A program made the position numbers and the translations under genes. DNA of 64,000 bases from Ruminococcus sp. (GTDB lineage: Bacteria > Bacillota > Clostridia > Oscillospirales > Ruminococcaceae): NCBI RefSeq assembly GCF_024692365.1, contig NZ_JAILMR010000018.1:58764-122763 (forward strand), written 5' to 3'. The notes under the pieces are model-generated. The model was not told the origin of the DNA and did not search any database. It was given only the letters and a program-made list of their open reading frames with translations. Below, in pieces: positions 33,172 to 42,299 of this stretch (within the stretch, counting starts at the first letter, position 1; the number at the start of each line of letters is the position of its first letter).

Positions 33172-33855
33172 ATGAAGATAAGGATAGCAGTCGTAGAGGA
33201 CGACCGCGAGATCAGCAGTATATTAAAAGAACTTTTGGAAAGCAGCGGGTATGAATGTGTTCAGGCTTTTGACGGCGGTGAAGCATCAAAGCTGCTGGAT
33301 AAAGAAAACTTCGATATGGTGTTGATGGATCTTATGCTGCCCTATAAGAACGGCGAAAGACTCATAGCTGAACTCAGGGAAAAAGGTGATACACCTGTTA
33401 TCGTTATCTCAGCGAAATCCATGATGGAGACTAAGCTTGAAGTTCTTAGACTTGGTGCAGATGATTATATCATCAAACCCTTTGATCTTGATGAAGTGCT
33501 GGTAAGAATTGAGGTAGTACTCAGGAGAAGCGGAGCTTTTTCCGCAAAGCCAGTCCTCGAAGCAGGGGAGCTTTCGCTGAACACCGAAGAGAATCGGCTG
33601 ACGGTAGGCGGGAAACAGGTACAGCTGACAGCAAAGGAACTCATGCTGTTAAAACTTTTTCTGGAACATCCGCAAAAGGTTTACACTAAAGCGGAATTAT
33701 ACGAGTCGGTCTGGAACGAGCAGTACTTCTATGAAGATAATACCATTAATGTTCATGTAAGCAATCTGCGTTCAAAGCTGAAAAAAGCTTCGGGCAAAGA
33801 TCACATCGAAACTGTCTGGGGCATTGGTTACAGGTTGAAAGGATACGCACAATGA
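33172..33855 (+). CDS. OmpR/PhoB-family response regulator
   Basis: The 227-residue protein has a receiver domain (1-118) and a winged-helix DNA-binding domain (about 130-225). The receiver has the acidic pair ED-D near 9-11, phosphoacceptor Asp53 in MVLMDLMLP, and the lysine in DDYIIKPF. The effector has QLTAKELMLLKLFLEHP and the wing VWGIGYRLKG. Its stop overlaps the start of the kinase gene (ATGA), so the two proteins are made together. It most likely controls the downstream ABC genes, which have their own promoter with repeats at 34807-34838. A GGGAG Shine-Dalgarno precedes the ATG. Confidence 0.95.
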   Translation: MKIRIAVVEDDREISSILKELLESSGYECVQAFDGGEASKLLDKENFDMVLMDLMLPYKNGERLIAELREKGDTPVIVISAKSMMETKLEVLRLGADDYIIKPFDLDEVLVRIEVVLRRSGAFSAKPVLEAGELSLNTEENRLTVGGKQVQLTAKELMLLKLFLEHPQKVYTKAELYESVWNEQYFYEDNTINVHVSNLRSKLKKASGKDHIETVWGIGYRLKGYAQ

Positions 33856-34742
33856 CGGCCGCTGTAATAATACTCGGTGTAGTATCTGCAGGTCTTCTGT
33901 TCTATCTTCTGCTGATGAAGCATCAGCTTCGGGTGATGAGGCGCGAACTTAAACGCACCGCTGAGCTTGATTATGACCGTCATTTGCTGATATCACTTTT
34001 TGACAGGAACATGAATTCTCTTGCAGGTGAGATAAACAATTGCATCGATCATCAGAAAAAGCTGAAAATGGAGACCGAGCAGGCTGAACTTTCGCTAAGG
34101 CAGTCGGTTTCGGACATAGCTCACGATCTGAGAACGCCACTTGCGGTTATGAAAGGCGATCTTCAGCTTATACTCAGAGATGATGATCTTGCTGAGAACT
34201 GCCGCGGTTACGCTGAGATATGTCTTGAAAAGACAGAACGTCTGAAAGATATGTGCGACGAGTTTTTTGAACTTGCCGTGCTTGAAAGCGAGAGCGGTAC
34301 TGTCGAGGTCGGTAAGATAAATCTCACGAACATTCTTATGAGTTTCATTGCTGAAAACGAGGGCATGATAAGGCTCTCCGGACTTGAACCCGAGATATCT
34401 CTGCCGCCAAAGACGGTTTTCGTGCTTGGTGACACTCAGCTTGTTGGACGTATGCTTGGAAATCTTCTGGGCAATGTGCTTAAATATTCACATGAGTTTT
34501 TTATGCTTACCTTAACCGAAGACGGCTGTTTGACAATATCGAATCCCATCAGCGGAAGCATACCCGATACCGAGCGCCTGTTTGAACGGACCTACCGTGC
34601 CGACCGAGCAAGGGGCGGAAAAGGTGCAGGCCTCGGACTTTATATAGTCAAACTTCTTGCCCAAAAACAGGGTGCTGAGGTCAGTGCTGATATCAAGGAC
34701 GATATGCTTTCGGTGAGGATAAAGTTTTCAAACGCCGAATAG
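33852..34742 (+). CDS. Sensor histidine kinase with a minimal membrane anchor
   Basis: The 296-residue kinase has one clear transmembrane helix (VIILGVVSAGLLFYLLLM, 5-22) and no extracellular domain. The dimerisation box SDIAHDLRTPLAV contains phospho-His91. The ATPase domain has the N box (MLGNLLGNVLKYS) and G box (GKGAGLGLYIVK). Kinases this short cannot sense much by themselves and often depend on a partner transporter; in BceS/BcrS-like systems the ABC transporter supplies the signal. The neighbouring ABC genes fit this. It overlaps the regulator gene by 4 bp. Confidence 0.93.
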   Translation: MTAAVIILGVVSAGLLFYLLLMKHQLRVMRRELKRTAELDYDRHLLISLFDRNMNSLAGEINNCIDHQKKLKMETEQAELSLRQSVSDIAHDLRTPLAVMKGDLQLILRDDDLAENCRGYAEICLEKTERLKDMCDEFFELAVLESESGTVEVGKINLTNILMSFIAENEGMIRLSGLEPEISLPPKTVFVLGDTQLVGRMLGNLLGNVLKYSHEFFMLTLTEDGCLTISNPISGSIPDTERLFERTYRADRARGGKGAGLGLYIVKLLAQKQGAEVSADIKDDMLSVRIKFSNAE

Positions 34743-34806
34743 AAATAATTATTATAGGACACTTCTGCTTTTCGGGGGTGTCATTTTATTTGTGAATAAT
34801 TTGTAA

Positions 34807-34857
34807 ACCTTAAAGATATTTAAGAAATTCTTTAAGGTATTGTTTTAGAATTATAAT
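34807..34857 (+). promoter_or_regulatory. Promoter and candidate response-regulator site before the ABC genes
   Basis: A perfect 9-bp inverted repeat (ACCTTAAAG 34807-34815 and CTTTAAGGT 34830-34838) also contains the direct repeat TTTAAG at 34819 and 34831, 12 bp apart. It lies just upstream of a TATAAT at 34852-34857 that has no good -35 box, as expected of an activator-dependent promoter. Start of the ABC ATPase gene: 34897. Confidence 0.6.
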
Positions 34858-34896
34858 CAAGGAAATATTATACACAAAAGGAAAGGAGTATGCACT

Positions 34897-35859
34897 ATGG
34901 ATGATATCATTATCAAAACGACCGACCTTTCAAAGCAGTATATGAAAAACACGGTGGTTAAAAATGCAGATATCACGATCAGAAAGGGAATGATCTGCGG
35001 ACTTGTGGGACCTAACGGCGCAGGCAAAACAACTATCATGAAAATGCTGGGAGGGCTTGTTCTTCCGACGGCGGGCGAGATAGAACTCTTCGGAGAAAAG
35101 AGCGAAAAGGGTCTTGCACATTCGCGCAGCAGAATGAGTTTTATGATCGAAACTCCCTACGCAAAACAGAATATGACAGCAAGACAGAACCTTGAAAAAC
35201 TTAGGCTCCAGAAAGGTCTGCCCAACAGTGAAAGGGTCGATGAGGTGCTAGAGCTGGTAGGGCTTGCTGACACTGGTAAGAAATCTGTTAAGGATTTTTC
35301 TCTCGGTATGAAGCAAAGGCTTGGTATAGCAGGTGCTATGTTGACAAAACCCGAGCTTATGGTTCTCGATGAACCTGTAAACGGTCTTGACCCCGAGGGC
35401 ATAGTCGAGATACGTGAACTTCTCCTGAAACTGAATCGAGAGGAACATATAACCATAGTTATATCTTCGCACTTGCTTTCGGAACTTTCTCTGCTCTGCA
35501 CGGATTATGTGTTTATACGCAAGGGTGAGATAGTGGAAAAGATATCGGCAGAAGAACTCAATCATAAATGTCATGAGTTCTATCACATATCTTCTGACAA
35601 TAACTCAGCTCTTCCTGCGATGCTTGAAAACAAACTTGGTATACATAATTTCCGTGTTCGCAGGGACGGCTCGGTTGAACTTTATGAGCGTATCGATGAG
35701 ATAAGGCTGATATCAAAAACCATGTTCGAGAACGGCATAATACCAACGGAGATCCATATGCACGATGCTAACCTTGAGGAATTCTATTTGAAACTGGTAG
35801 GTGATGAAAATGATCAATGTGATGAAAGCGCAAAAGTATCAGGTGCTGAGAAGCATTAG
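34897..35859 (+). CDS. ABC transporter ATP-binding protein (BcrA-like)
   Basis: The 320-residue ATPase has Walker A GPNGAGKTT (38-46), signature FSLGMKQRL near 133, Walker B LMVLDEP near 155 with NGLDPEG as the D loop, and the switch histidine in VISSHLLSEL. A further 90 residues follow the ATPase domain, as in BcrA/LptB-like drug and lantibiotic exporters. With the two permeases downstream it forms an ABC-2 type exporter or flippase at the cytoplasmic membrane. An AAGGAG Shine-Dalgarno precedes the ATG. The gene overlaps the first permease gene by about 50 bp. Bacitracin or lantibiotic self-protection is the likely class of role, inferred from context. Confidence 0.93.
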   Translation: MDDIIIKTTDLSKQYMKNTVVKNADITIRKGMICGLVGPNGAGKTTIMKMLGGLVLPTAGEIELFGEKSEKGLAHSRSRMSFMIETPYAKQNMTARQNLEKLRLQKGLPNSERVDEVLELVGLADTGKKSVKDFSLGMKQRLGIAGAMLTKPELMVLDEPVNGLDPEGIVEIRELLLKLNREEHITIVISSHLLSELSLLCTDYVFIRKGEIVEKISAEELNHKCHEFYHISSDNNSALPAMLENKLGIHNFRVRRDGSVELYERIDEIRLISKTMFENGIIPTEIHMHDANLEEFYLKLVGDENDQCDESAKVSGAEKH

Positions 35860-36604
35860 TACATATGCTGTTTCGTTAATAGCTTTGGTGCTTATGTGGA
35901 CTGTGATTTTTTCTGAAGTTCTTTCAGATGATACGGATAAGCTCTCCGCAAGTTTGTTTGCAAGCTATATCGGCGAGATCAATGTGACCATCATGCCAAT
36001 ATTGATCTTGATATATACAGGGCTGATATGCGGCAGTGACCTTTCGGACAAAACAATAAACTATGAGCTGCTTTCGGGTGTCAAGCGCAGTGATGTGTTC
36101 TTTGGAAGATTCTTTGTAGTGCTGATAGTGAACGTTATTATGTATATCATTTTTGCTGTTCTTCCGATACTGATCTTTGCACTTGTTTTCGGCTGGGGAC
36201 ACACTATGTCAGTTCATGATGTTGTTCTAAGATATGTTACAGGATTTTTCCCGCTGATACGGTTTACAGCATTTTATGCGCTTATCGCTTTCATTGTTAG
36301 AAGCACTGCGGGGGTTATCGCCCTTGGATATATTCTATCAATGGTGGAAATGCTTTCGGTCGTGCTGCTGAACGAACTTTTCAATACTAAGGTCACGATG
36401 TATCTGTTTACATATGATATCTTCAATAGAATCCTTGCGCCCCAGAATATGGGCTACGGATTTTTTGACGGCGAAGATGTGATGGTAGTTAAAGATGTTC
36501 TTGAAAAAGAAACAATTCTCCATGCATCGGCAGCGGGCATAATCGGTACGGCGGTCTTTCTGATCATCAGCTATGCTGTTATGTGCAGACGCGATATGAA
36601 TTGA
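35810..36604 (+). CDS. ABC-2 type permease, first subunit
   Basis: The 264-residue protein has six hydrophobic segments (for example YAVSLIALVLMWTVIFSEVL, VTIMPILILIYTGLICGSD and AAGIIGTAVFLIISYAVM) and the ABC-2 loop YELLSGVKRSDVFFGRF after the second helix. I choose the ATG at 35810, five bases after AGGTGA; a GTG at 35801 and an ATG at 35804 are alternatives. The start lies inside the end of the ATPase gene in a different frame, so the two are translationally coupled. It is the membrane half of the exporter, together with the next gene. Confidence 0.9.
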   Translation: MINVMKAQKYQVLRSISTYAVSLIALVLMWTVIFSEVLSDDTDKLSASLFASYIGEINVTIMPILILIYTGLICGSDLSDKTINYELLSGVKRSDVFFGRFFVVLIVNVIMYIIFAVLPILIFALVFGWGHTMSVHDVVLRYVTGFFPLIRFTAFYALIAFIVRSTAGVIALGYILSMVEMLSVVLLNELFNTKVTMYLFTYDIFNRILAPQNMGYGFFDGEDVMVVKDVLEKETILHASAAGIIGTAVFLIISYAVMCRRDMN

Positions 36605-36613
36605 GGTGAGGGC

Positions 36614-37402
36614 ATGAAAAACTTGATAAAGGCGCAGCTGTATCAGATATCACGTACAAGGGTATATTATCTGGTGTTTTTTACTATGCTGTTACTGACA
36701 ATGCTTTTCGGTGCGGTAGAATGGCTGAATGGTGCAGATAATCTTGAAGAATGGCAGCGGCTGACAGCCTCAGATTTTGCTACACGAATGGATACTGTTG
36801 TAACTTTTGCAATGATGGGCATTGGTTTTTTCGCTGCATTTTTCTGCGCAGATGATTTCGGAGATAAAACAATAAATCACGAGATTATGTCAGGCAGACT
36901 GAGAAAGCAGGCGTATTTTGCAAGAGCTTCCGTGTCCATTGTGCTGTGTACAGTTTTCGGTTTGCTGATGATGTTTACAACTCTGGGGGTCAGTGCTTTT
37001 CTGACAGGCTGGGGAGATTCGGTTCCTTTCAGTGCTGTGGCAGCAAGGATTTTATTGCTTACATTCCCGTTGATACGTTTGACCTGTCTGTTCGTGATGA
37101 TCGCCTATTTCTTCAAGCGCACAGGCATATCTTTCCTTGCTTACTACGGGCTGATTGCACTGGTGGGGATCCTAAAGGCAGCCGATGATGATTCGGGGGT
37201 GCTGACATTATTCTCCACCATAAATACTCTTTTAAAATACAAGGAATGGCATATCTTCGGACTGGAAAGCCCTGTGGAAATAGTATATACTCCCATGCCC
37301 GAATCGGGATTTATAGTGAGATGCATTTTCGTTTCACTGGCGGTTGGCGCGATATATCTTATGATAGGGTACAATTATTTCCACGGCGATGATCTTGAAT
37401 AG
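36614..37402 (+). CDS. ABC-2 type permease, second subunit
   Basis: The 262-residue protein has six hydrophobic segments (VYYLVFFTMLLLTMLFGAVE, TFAMMGIGFFAAFF and SLAVGAIYLMIGYNYF among them). It shares with the previous permease the loop pattern DDFGDKTINHEIMSGRLRK, matching SDLSDKTINYELLSGVKR, so the two genes are diverged duplicates that probably form a heterodimer. Start spacing from the previous stop is 9 bp, with GAGGTGAG as Shine-Dalgarno. It completes the ATPase plus two-permease exporter. Confidence 0.9.
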   Translation: MKNLIKAQLYQISRTRVYYLVFFTMLLLTMLFGAVEWLNGADNLEEWQRLTASDFATRMDTVVTFAMMGIGFFAAFFCADDFGDKTINHEIMSGRLRKQAYFARASVSIVLCTVFGLLMMFTTLGVSAFLTGWGDSVPFSAVAARILLLTFPLIRLTCLFVMIAYFFKRTGISFLAYYGLIALVGILKAADDDSGVLTLFSTINTLLKYKEWHIFGLESPVEIVYTPMPESGFIVRCIFVSLAVGAIYLMIGYNYFHGDDLE

Positions 37403-37413
37403 GGGGCGGAGAT

Positions 37414-39060
37414 ATGGTAAAGCTTGATATAGTTATACTTATTATTCTGCCTTTGCTGAGCGCTCTGCTGTGGTATATGGCGGGATATGTCGAAAAGGTC
37501 AGGAACTCAAAATGGAGAATTTTGTGGCTCGCACCCGCGATGATCTGTTTTGCTCTGGTCTATGTTTCGGGCGTTGAAAAGCTAATGCTGCCTGCATATC
37601 TGGGAGCAGCTTTGCTTGCAATCGGACTTTTCAGACCCGATAAAAAAACTCGTAGAACGGCGTCGGCAGTATCGTGTGTGCTGGTGCTGATAAGTCTGCC
37701 TTTGTGCCTTTTCAGCAAGTCGTACCGAAGCATTGATTATGTAAAAGACTTCAACGAAGGCTTTGAGAGCATGAAAGCTCACTATGTTCTTGCAGAACAT
37801 AAGCAGATAGATTGGGACGGTCTGTACGAGAAATATCTGCCCGAATTCGAGGCGGCAAACAAATCACATGACAAGGTTGCGAATGAAATAGCATGGTACA
37901 AGTTCTGCGCTGAGTTCCATGACTTACACGTGAATTTCGGCTCCGATGAAAAGACGAGGGATGCGGCATACGCAAGGACTTCGGGAAATGACTACGGTCT
38001 GGTGATATGCACTCTCGCAGATGGCAGAACTGTTGCAGTCGAAACAGATAAAAGTCTTGAAGAAAAGGGTATCAGCAATGGTACTGAAATAATCAAATGG
38101 AACGGCATGACTCCCGTCGAAGCGGACGAACTTAGCGAGATGAAGCAGATCTTCACCTTTGCTGATGCGGATAATGAGAAATTCTTTGAGGGATATTTTG
38201 CAGCAGGAACTGGCGGCGAAAGTGTTGAAGTTATCATCAAAGACGATAGCGGTGCAGAGAAAAAAGTTACATTAAATAAACTATCAGACAATTACTATGA
38301 AAGAGCAAAAGAGGCATATAAAAAGATACTTCGTGGCATGGATGTGGGTCATATGACGATAACAAAAATTAACGATACCACAGCCTGCCTGCGTATCAAA
38401 ACCATGAGTTTTGATTCCATTTCGGAAAAAGACAAACATCAGAAAATGAAAGAGGAACTTCGTGGGCAGATACTCGATGTAAAGAAGCAGGGAATCAAAG
38501 ATATCATCATTGATATCCGTGAAAATAACGGCGGTTCGGGTACTATGGTCAAGGCGATCGGAGAGCTTTTTGCTCCCGAGGGCGAGTACTATTATGTTAC
38601 AGATGCGTACTTCGACCATGACAAAAAATGCTATATCAGTGAGGGTGACGGCAGGTGGAAATCTGCTGGAGATGTTACTGTCAGCGGGGAAAATATCCTT
38701 GGTGATGAGGGCAGGATAGTTCTGCTGGTCGGCTGTGATTCTGTAAGTGCGGCAGATCATCTTACCAAGCTTATGAGCGGTTTTGAAAATACAACGGTGA
38801 TGGGTTTCACGGGACCTTCGGGTTCAGCACAGGGCGTTTCACCCATCGAACTCAAAAGCGGAATGTTCAGCTATTCAAGTTCACTGATGCTTAATCAGGA
38901 CGGAACTATTTACATAGACTGCGGCACCGATATGCAGGCTGACGACAGTGCTGAGGTCATAGTACCTTTCGATGAAAATGCAATGCATGAGATTTTCGAC
39001 GAGGGTAACGACTACCTTATGTATAAAGCTGTTGAATATCTTTCTGACTTAGAGAGATGA
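37414..39060 (+). CDS. Membrane-anchored S41 (tail-specific protease-like) peptidase
   Basis: The 548-residue protein begins with three or four transmembrane helices (about 5-25, 36-52, 58-72 and 84-102), followed by an extracytoplasmic part. That part has a helical region (105-185), a PDZ-like region (about 190-290) and an S41 peptidase core (about 310-520). Core motifs are IIIDIRENNGGSG at 365-376 and DSVSAADHL at 442-450, where Ser445 is the likely nucleophile. S41 enzymes of the CtpA/TSP group cut unfolded proteins and peptides. It is 11 bp downstream of the second permease and ends at a strong terminator, so it is the last gene of the ABC unit. A role in degrading a toxic peptide outside the cell fits the context. 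Confidence 0.88.
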   Translation: MVKLDIVILIILPLLSALLWYMAGYVEKVRNSKWRILWLAPAMICFALVYVSGVEKLMLPAYLGAALLAIGLFRPDKKTRRTASAVSCVLVLISLPLCLFSKSYRSIDYVKDFNEGFESMKAHYVLAEHKQIDWDGLYEKYLPEFEAANKSHDKVANEIAWYKFCAEFHDLHVNFGSDEKTRDAAYARTSGNDYGLVICTLADGRTVAVETDKSLEEKGISNGTEIIKWNGMTPVEADELSEMKQIFTFADADNEKFFEGYFAAGTGGESVEVIIKDDSGAEKKVTLNKLSDNYYERAKEAYKKILRGMDVGHMTITKINDTTACLRIKTMSFDSISEKDKHQKMKEELRGQILDVKKQGIKDIIIDIRENNGGSGTMVKAIGELFAPEGEYYYVTDAYFDHDKKCYISEGDGRWKSAGDVTVSGENILGDEGRIVLLVGCDSVSAADHLTKLMSGFENTTVMGFTGPSGSAQGVSPIELKSGMFSYSSSLMLNQDGTIYIDCGTDMQADDSAEVIVPFDENAMHEIFDEGNDYLMYKAVEYLSDLER

Positions 39061-39061
39061 C

Positions 39062-39100
39062 AAAAAAGCACTTCCGAAAAAAACGGAAGTGCTTTTTGCA
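39062..39100. terminator. Bidirectional terminator between the S41 gene and thiC
   Basis: A perfect stem, AAAAAGCACTTCCG with its complement CGGAAGTGCTTTTT, has an A-rich loop and T runs on both strands. Confidence 0.92.
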
Positions 39101-39105
39101 TACTA

Positions 39106-40419
39106 TTAAAGTTCCGAGCAGAACTCAACTTTCTTGCCTTCGAGTATCATATTGGTGGTTCGTACTGCGCACATTTTTCCGCACATTGAGCAGGTGTGTC
39201 TGTCAGCAGGGGGAGTGCTTTCAAAATACTCGCGAGCCTTTTCCGGGTCAACTGCGATCTTGAACATCTCGTCCCAGTCAAGCTTGTGTCTTGCTTCTGC
39301 CATAGCGTTGTCCTTGTCGCGGGCATGGGGTACCCCCTTTGCGATATCTGCTGCGTGAGCGGCTATCTTTGAGGCGATTATACCCTCCTTAACGTCGTTG
39401 ACATCAGGCAGTCGAAGATGCTCGGCGGGAGTAACATAGCAGAGGAAATCTGCACCGCTTGATGCAGCGATAGCACCGCCGATAGCTGTTGTGATATGGT
39501 CGTATCCCGGGAAGATATCGGTAACAACAGGACCCAGCACATAGAAAGGTGCGTTGTGGCAGATGCGCTTCTGGAAAGTCATGTTTGCTGCTATCTCATT
39601 TATCGCCATATGTCCGGGACCCTCGACCATTACCTGAACGTCCTTTTCCCATGCGCGGAGTGTCAGAGCGCCAAGTTCGATAAGCTCGGATATCTGTCCT
39701 GCATCGGTGGAATCGTCGATACAGCCGGGACGGAGTGCATCGCCGAGACTGATAGTAACATCGAATTCGCGGAGTATCTCAAGTACCTCATCATAGTGTT
39801 CATAGAATGGATTTTCGTTGCCTGTCATCATCATCCATGCGAACAGCAGCGAACCTCCGCGGGAAACGATATTCATCTTTCTGCCCTCGCGGCGGAAAGC
39901 TTCAACGGCACGTCTGTTGATACCTGCGTGTATCGTCATGAAGTCAACGCCCTCTTCTGCGTGGGCGCGGACTACTTTCAGGAAATCTTCCGCGGTAATA
40001 TCCAGCAGATCTTTTTCAAGATATCCGATAGCGTCATACATGGGAACAGTACCTATCATAGCTGGTGATTTTTCTACAAGCTGTTTGCGGAAAGTATTGG
40101 TCTTGCCGTAGTTTGAAAGATCCATAATTGCTTCTGCACCGAACTTGTGCGCCATATCGACTTTCTTCATTTCGGTCTCGTAGTTCTTTGCATCACCCGA
40201 GATACCGAGGTTAACGTTTATCTTGGTGCGCATTTTTGTGCCTATGCCCTCGGGGGAGATAGACTTGTGATTGATATTGCAGGGGATAGCGACCTCGCCC
40301 TTAGCAACAAGTGCGCGGAGTTCTTCGGGATCGATGTACTCCTTTTCTGCAACTATCTTCATTTCGGGAGTTATTATGCCTTTCTTGGCAGCTTCCATTT
40401 GTGTGTGATATTCTCTCAT
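39106..40419 (-). CDS. thiC: Phosphomethylpyrimidine synthase
   Basis: ThiC is a radical S-adenosylmethionine enzyme that rearranges aminoimidazole ribotide to hydroxymethylpyrimidine phosphate, the pyrimidine half of thiamine. The 437-residue protein is of the shorter bacterial and archaeal type. Landmarks are [47 protein letters not shown], and the C-terminal CSMCGKMCA whose cysteines (CxxCxxxxC family pattern) bind the [4Fe-4S] cluster. It is the last gene of the thi operon, 19 bp after thiE, and is controlled by the TPP riboswitch upstream of thiS. Confidence 0.96.
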   Translation of the reverse strand: MREYHTQMEAAKKGIITPEMKIVAEKEYIDPEELRALVAKGEVAIPCNINHKSISPEGIGTKMRTKINVNLGISGDAKNYETEMKKVDMAHKFGAEAIMDLSNYGKTNTFRKQLVEKSPAMIGTVPMYDAIGYLEKDLLDITAEDFLKVVRAHAEEGVDFMTIHAGINRRAVEAFRREGRKMNIVSRGGSLLFAWMMMTGNENPFYEHYDEVLEILREFDVTISLGDALRPGCIDDSTDAGQISELIELGALTLRAWEKDVQVMVEGPGHMAINEIAANMTFQKRICHNAPFYVLGPVVTDIFPGYDHITTAIGGAIAASSGADFLCYVTPAEHLRLPDVNDVKEGIIASKIAAHAADIAKGVPHARDKDNAMAEARHKLDWDEMFKIAVDPEKAREYFESTPPADRHTCSMCGKMCAVRTTNMILEGKKVEFCSEL

Positions 40420-40438
40420 ATAAGTGATTCCTTTCGGT

Positions 40439-41044
40439 TTAAAAATTTATCTTGGCTCTCAATTCGTCCATTAATCCTGACACGTTTTCTGCTTGCATGA
40501 ATCCGCTCATAATGCAGATCCCATCTGCACCTGCTTTGATACAATCAGCGGCGTTTTGGACGTTTATTCCGCCTATGGCATACACAGGGAGCGCTACGCT
40601 TTTTTTGACTTCTTCAAGAAAAGTGAGCCCGCGTCCTGCAAGACCTTTTTTGCAGTCAGTTTCAAAAATATGTCCCGCGATTATGTAATTTGCACCGAGT
40701 TTTTCTGCCTCGACTGCGTCAGCGGTAGAGTGGCAGGAAGTTCCTATTACTGCGAACTGTGCTTTTTCTTCGGGGGATAATTCACGAAGTATGTGCAGCG
40801 GAAGATGAACTCTTTCTATGCCGATTTCAGTGGCTGTTTTCCAGAAACTGTTAACTGCAAACGTAACGCCGTACCCGCGGCATATATCAGAAGATTCTTT
40901 TGCAAGTTCGGAATAATCTTTTTCTGACATATTCTTTTCGCGTAAAATCACCAAATCTGGATTTGCCGCTGCGATATTTTTCAGCTGTTCGGGAAAACTT
41001 GTCCTGCATAGTTTTCGGTTTGTTATACAGATTATCTTACACAT
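40439..41044 (-). CDS. thiE: Thiamine-phosphate synthase family protein (ThiE/TenI)
   Basis: The 201-residue TIM barrel begins [10 protein letters not shown] and has [44 protein letters not shown] and [20 protein letters not shown], the usual ThiE/TenI order. ThiE joins the pyrimidine and thiazole phosphates; TenI aromatises the thiazole. The segment that is DGVHLGQ-like in true ThiE reads [11 protein letters not shown] here, so a TenI-like activity is possible. I keep thiE because no other candidate is in the operon. Its start overlaps the thiH stop (ATGTGTAA), so it is translationally coupled. Confidence 0.8.
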   Translation of the reverse strand: MCKIICITNRKLCRTSFPEQLKNIAAANPDLVILREKNMSEKDYSELAKESSDICRGYGVTFAVNSFWKTATEIGIERVHLPLHILRELSPEEKAQFAVIGTSCHSTADAVEAEKLGANYIIAGHIFETDCKKGLAGRGLTFLEEVKKSVALPVYAIGGINVQNAADCIKAGADGICIMSGFMQAENVSGLMDELRAKINF

Positions 41045-42287
41045 AAAGGTAATCGTTTAGTACAGGCTGTAAGCCCTCAGCAGACATATCCTTGTACATC
41101 GTGTCAAAGCTTCGGGTGTCGGCAATCTCGAATTGTTCGTCGCCCTCGTTGTCATTTTCCTTACCGGTGTACTTGCTTTCATGGTCGCCGATTCCCGTTG
41201 AAACACCCGCGGAAATTTTTGTTGCGGCTATTTTTACTATTCCGTCGCGGAAACTTTTTGTCTCACGTGATGATACAGTTATGCCCGCAAATGGCAGGAA
41301 AAGTCTGTACGCACAAAGTACCTGACAAAGCTGTCTTTCTCCCACGTCCATGTGATTGATCTTGTCATTGTTGACTATTGGACGAAGTCTGGGACATGAC
41401 AAAGAAATCTCAGCGTGGGGGTATTTTCTTTGCAGATAATACATATGCAGACCTGTGGCAAGAGCGTCTTTTCTGAAATCGGAAAGTCCCAGAAGTGCTG
41501 AACCTGCAACACCTCTCATGCCGCCCATAAGTGCTCTTTCCTGAGCTTCAAATCGGTACGGCCATACGCGTTTGTGTCCTGCAAGGTGGAGAGTTTCGTA
41601 CTTGACATTATCGTAAGTCTCCTGAAAAACAGTGACATAGTCCACTCCGCACTCGTGGAGATATTTGTAATCTGCCACGTTCACGGGATATATCTCAACG
41701 CCCACCATTCGGAAATATTTTCTCGCAAGCTTGCATGCCTCACCGATATACTTTACATCGCTCATGGTTTTGCTTTCGCCTGTGAGAATAAGTATCTCTT
41801 CCATTCCGCTGTCTGCGATGACTTTCATTTCGTGCTCGATCTGCTCCATACTCAGCTTCATTCTTCGGATATGGTTATAGCAGTTGAATCCGCAGTAAAC
41901 GCAGTAGTTCTCGCAGTAATTTGCGATGTACAGCGGTGTGAAAAGGTACACCGTGTTGCCGAAATGCTTTCGTGTCTCGATGCGGGCTCTTTCTGCCATC
42001 TGTTCAAGAAATGGTTCAGCCGCAGGGGAAAGAAGTGCCTTGAATTCTTCCACGCCGATAGTGTTCTTCTGCAAAGCGCGGGAAACATCAAGTGCTGTAT
42101 ATGCGTTGTAGTCATAGCTGTCAAACTGCGCCATAACTTTTTCACGGATATCGCTTTTTATCTGTTCCTGGTCGTCCATATACTTCATATGGTCGGTACG
42201 ACAGGAGGGGTTATTTTCAAGCTTGTGCTTGCGTTTTAATGCTTCCTCGGAAAGTCCCTCGGAATCAAACAGAAAATTGTTTTCCAT
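41037..42287 (-). CDS. thiH: 2-Iminoacetate synthase
   Basis: ThiH is a radical S-adenosylmethionine enzyme that cleaves tyrosine to give dehydroglycine for the thiazole ring, the anaerobic route instead of ThiO. The 416-residue protein has the CxxxCxxC motif in NYCENYCVYCGF (cysteines near 125, 129 and 132), followed by LILTGES and VDYVTVFQETY. I choose the ATG at 42287 because AGGGG is 8 bases upstream; a GTG 9 bases earlier is possible. It sits between thiG and thiE in the operon. Confidence 0.94.
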   Translation of the reverse strand: MENNFLFDSEGLSEEALKRKHKLENNPSCRTDHMKYMDDQEQIKSDIREKVMAQFDSYDYNAYTALDVSRALQKNTIGVEEFKALLSPAAEPFLEQMAERARIETRKHFGNTVYLFTPLYIANYCENYCVYCGFNCYNHIRRMKLSMEQIEHEMKVIADSGMEEILILTGESKTMSDVKYIGEACKLARKYFRMVGVEIYPVNVADYKYLHECGVDYVTVFQETYDNVKYETLHLAGHKRVWPYRFEAQERALMGGMRGVAGSALLGLSDFRKDALATGLHMYYLQRKYPHAEISLSCPRLRPIVNNDKINHMDVGERQLCQVLCAYRLFLPFAGITVSSRETKSFRDGIVKIAATKISAGVSTGIGDHESKYTGKENDNEGDEQFEIADTRSFDTMYKDMSAEGLQPVLNDYLYV

Positions 42288-42299
42288 CTTCTTCACCCC

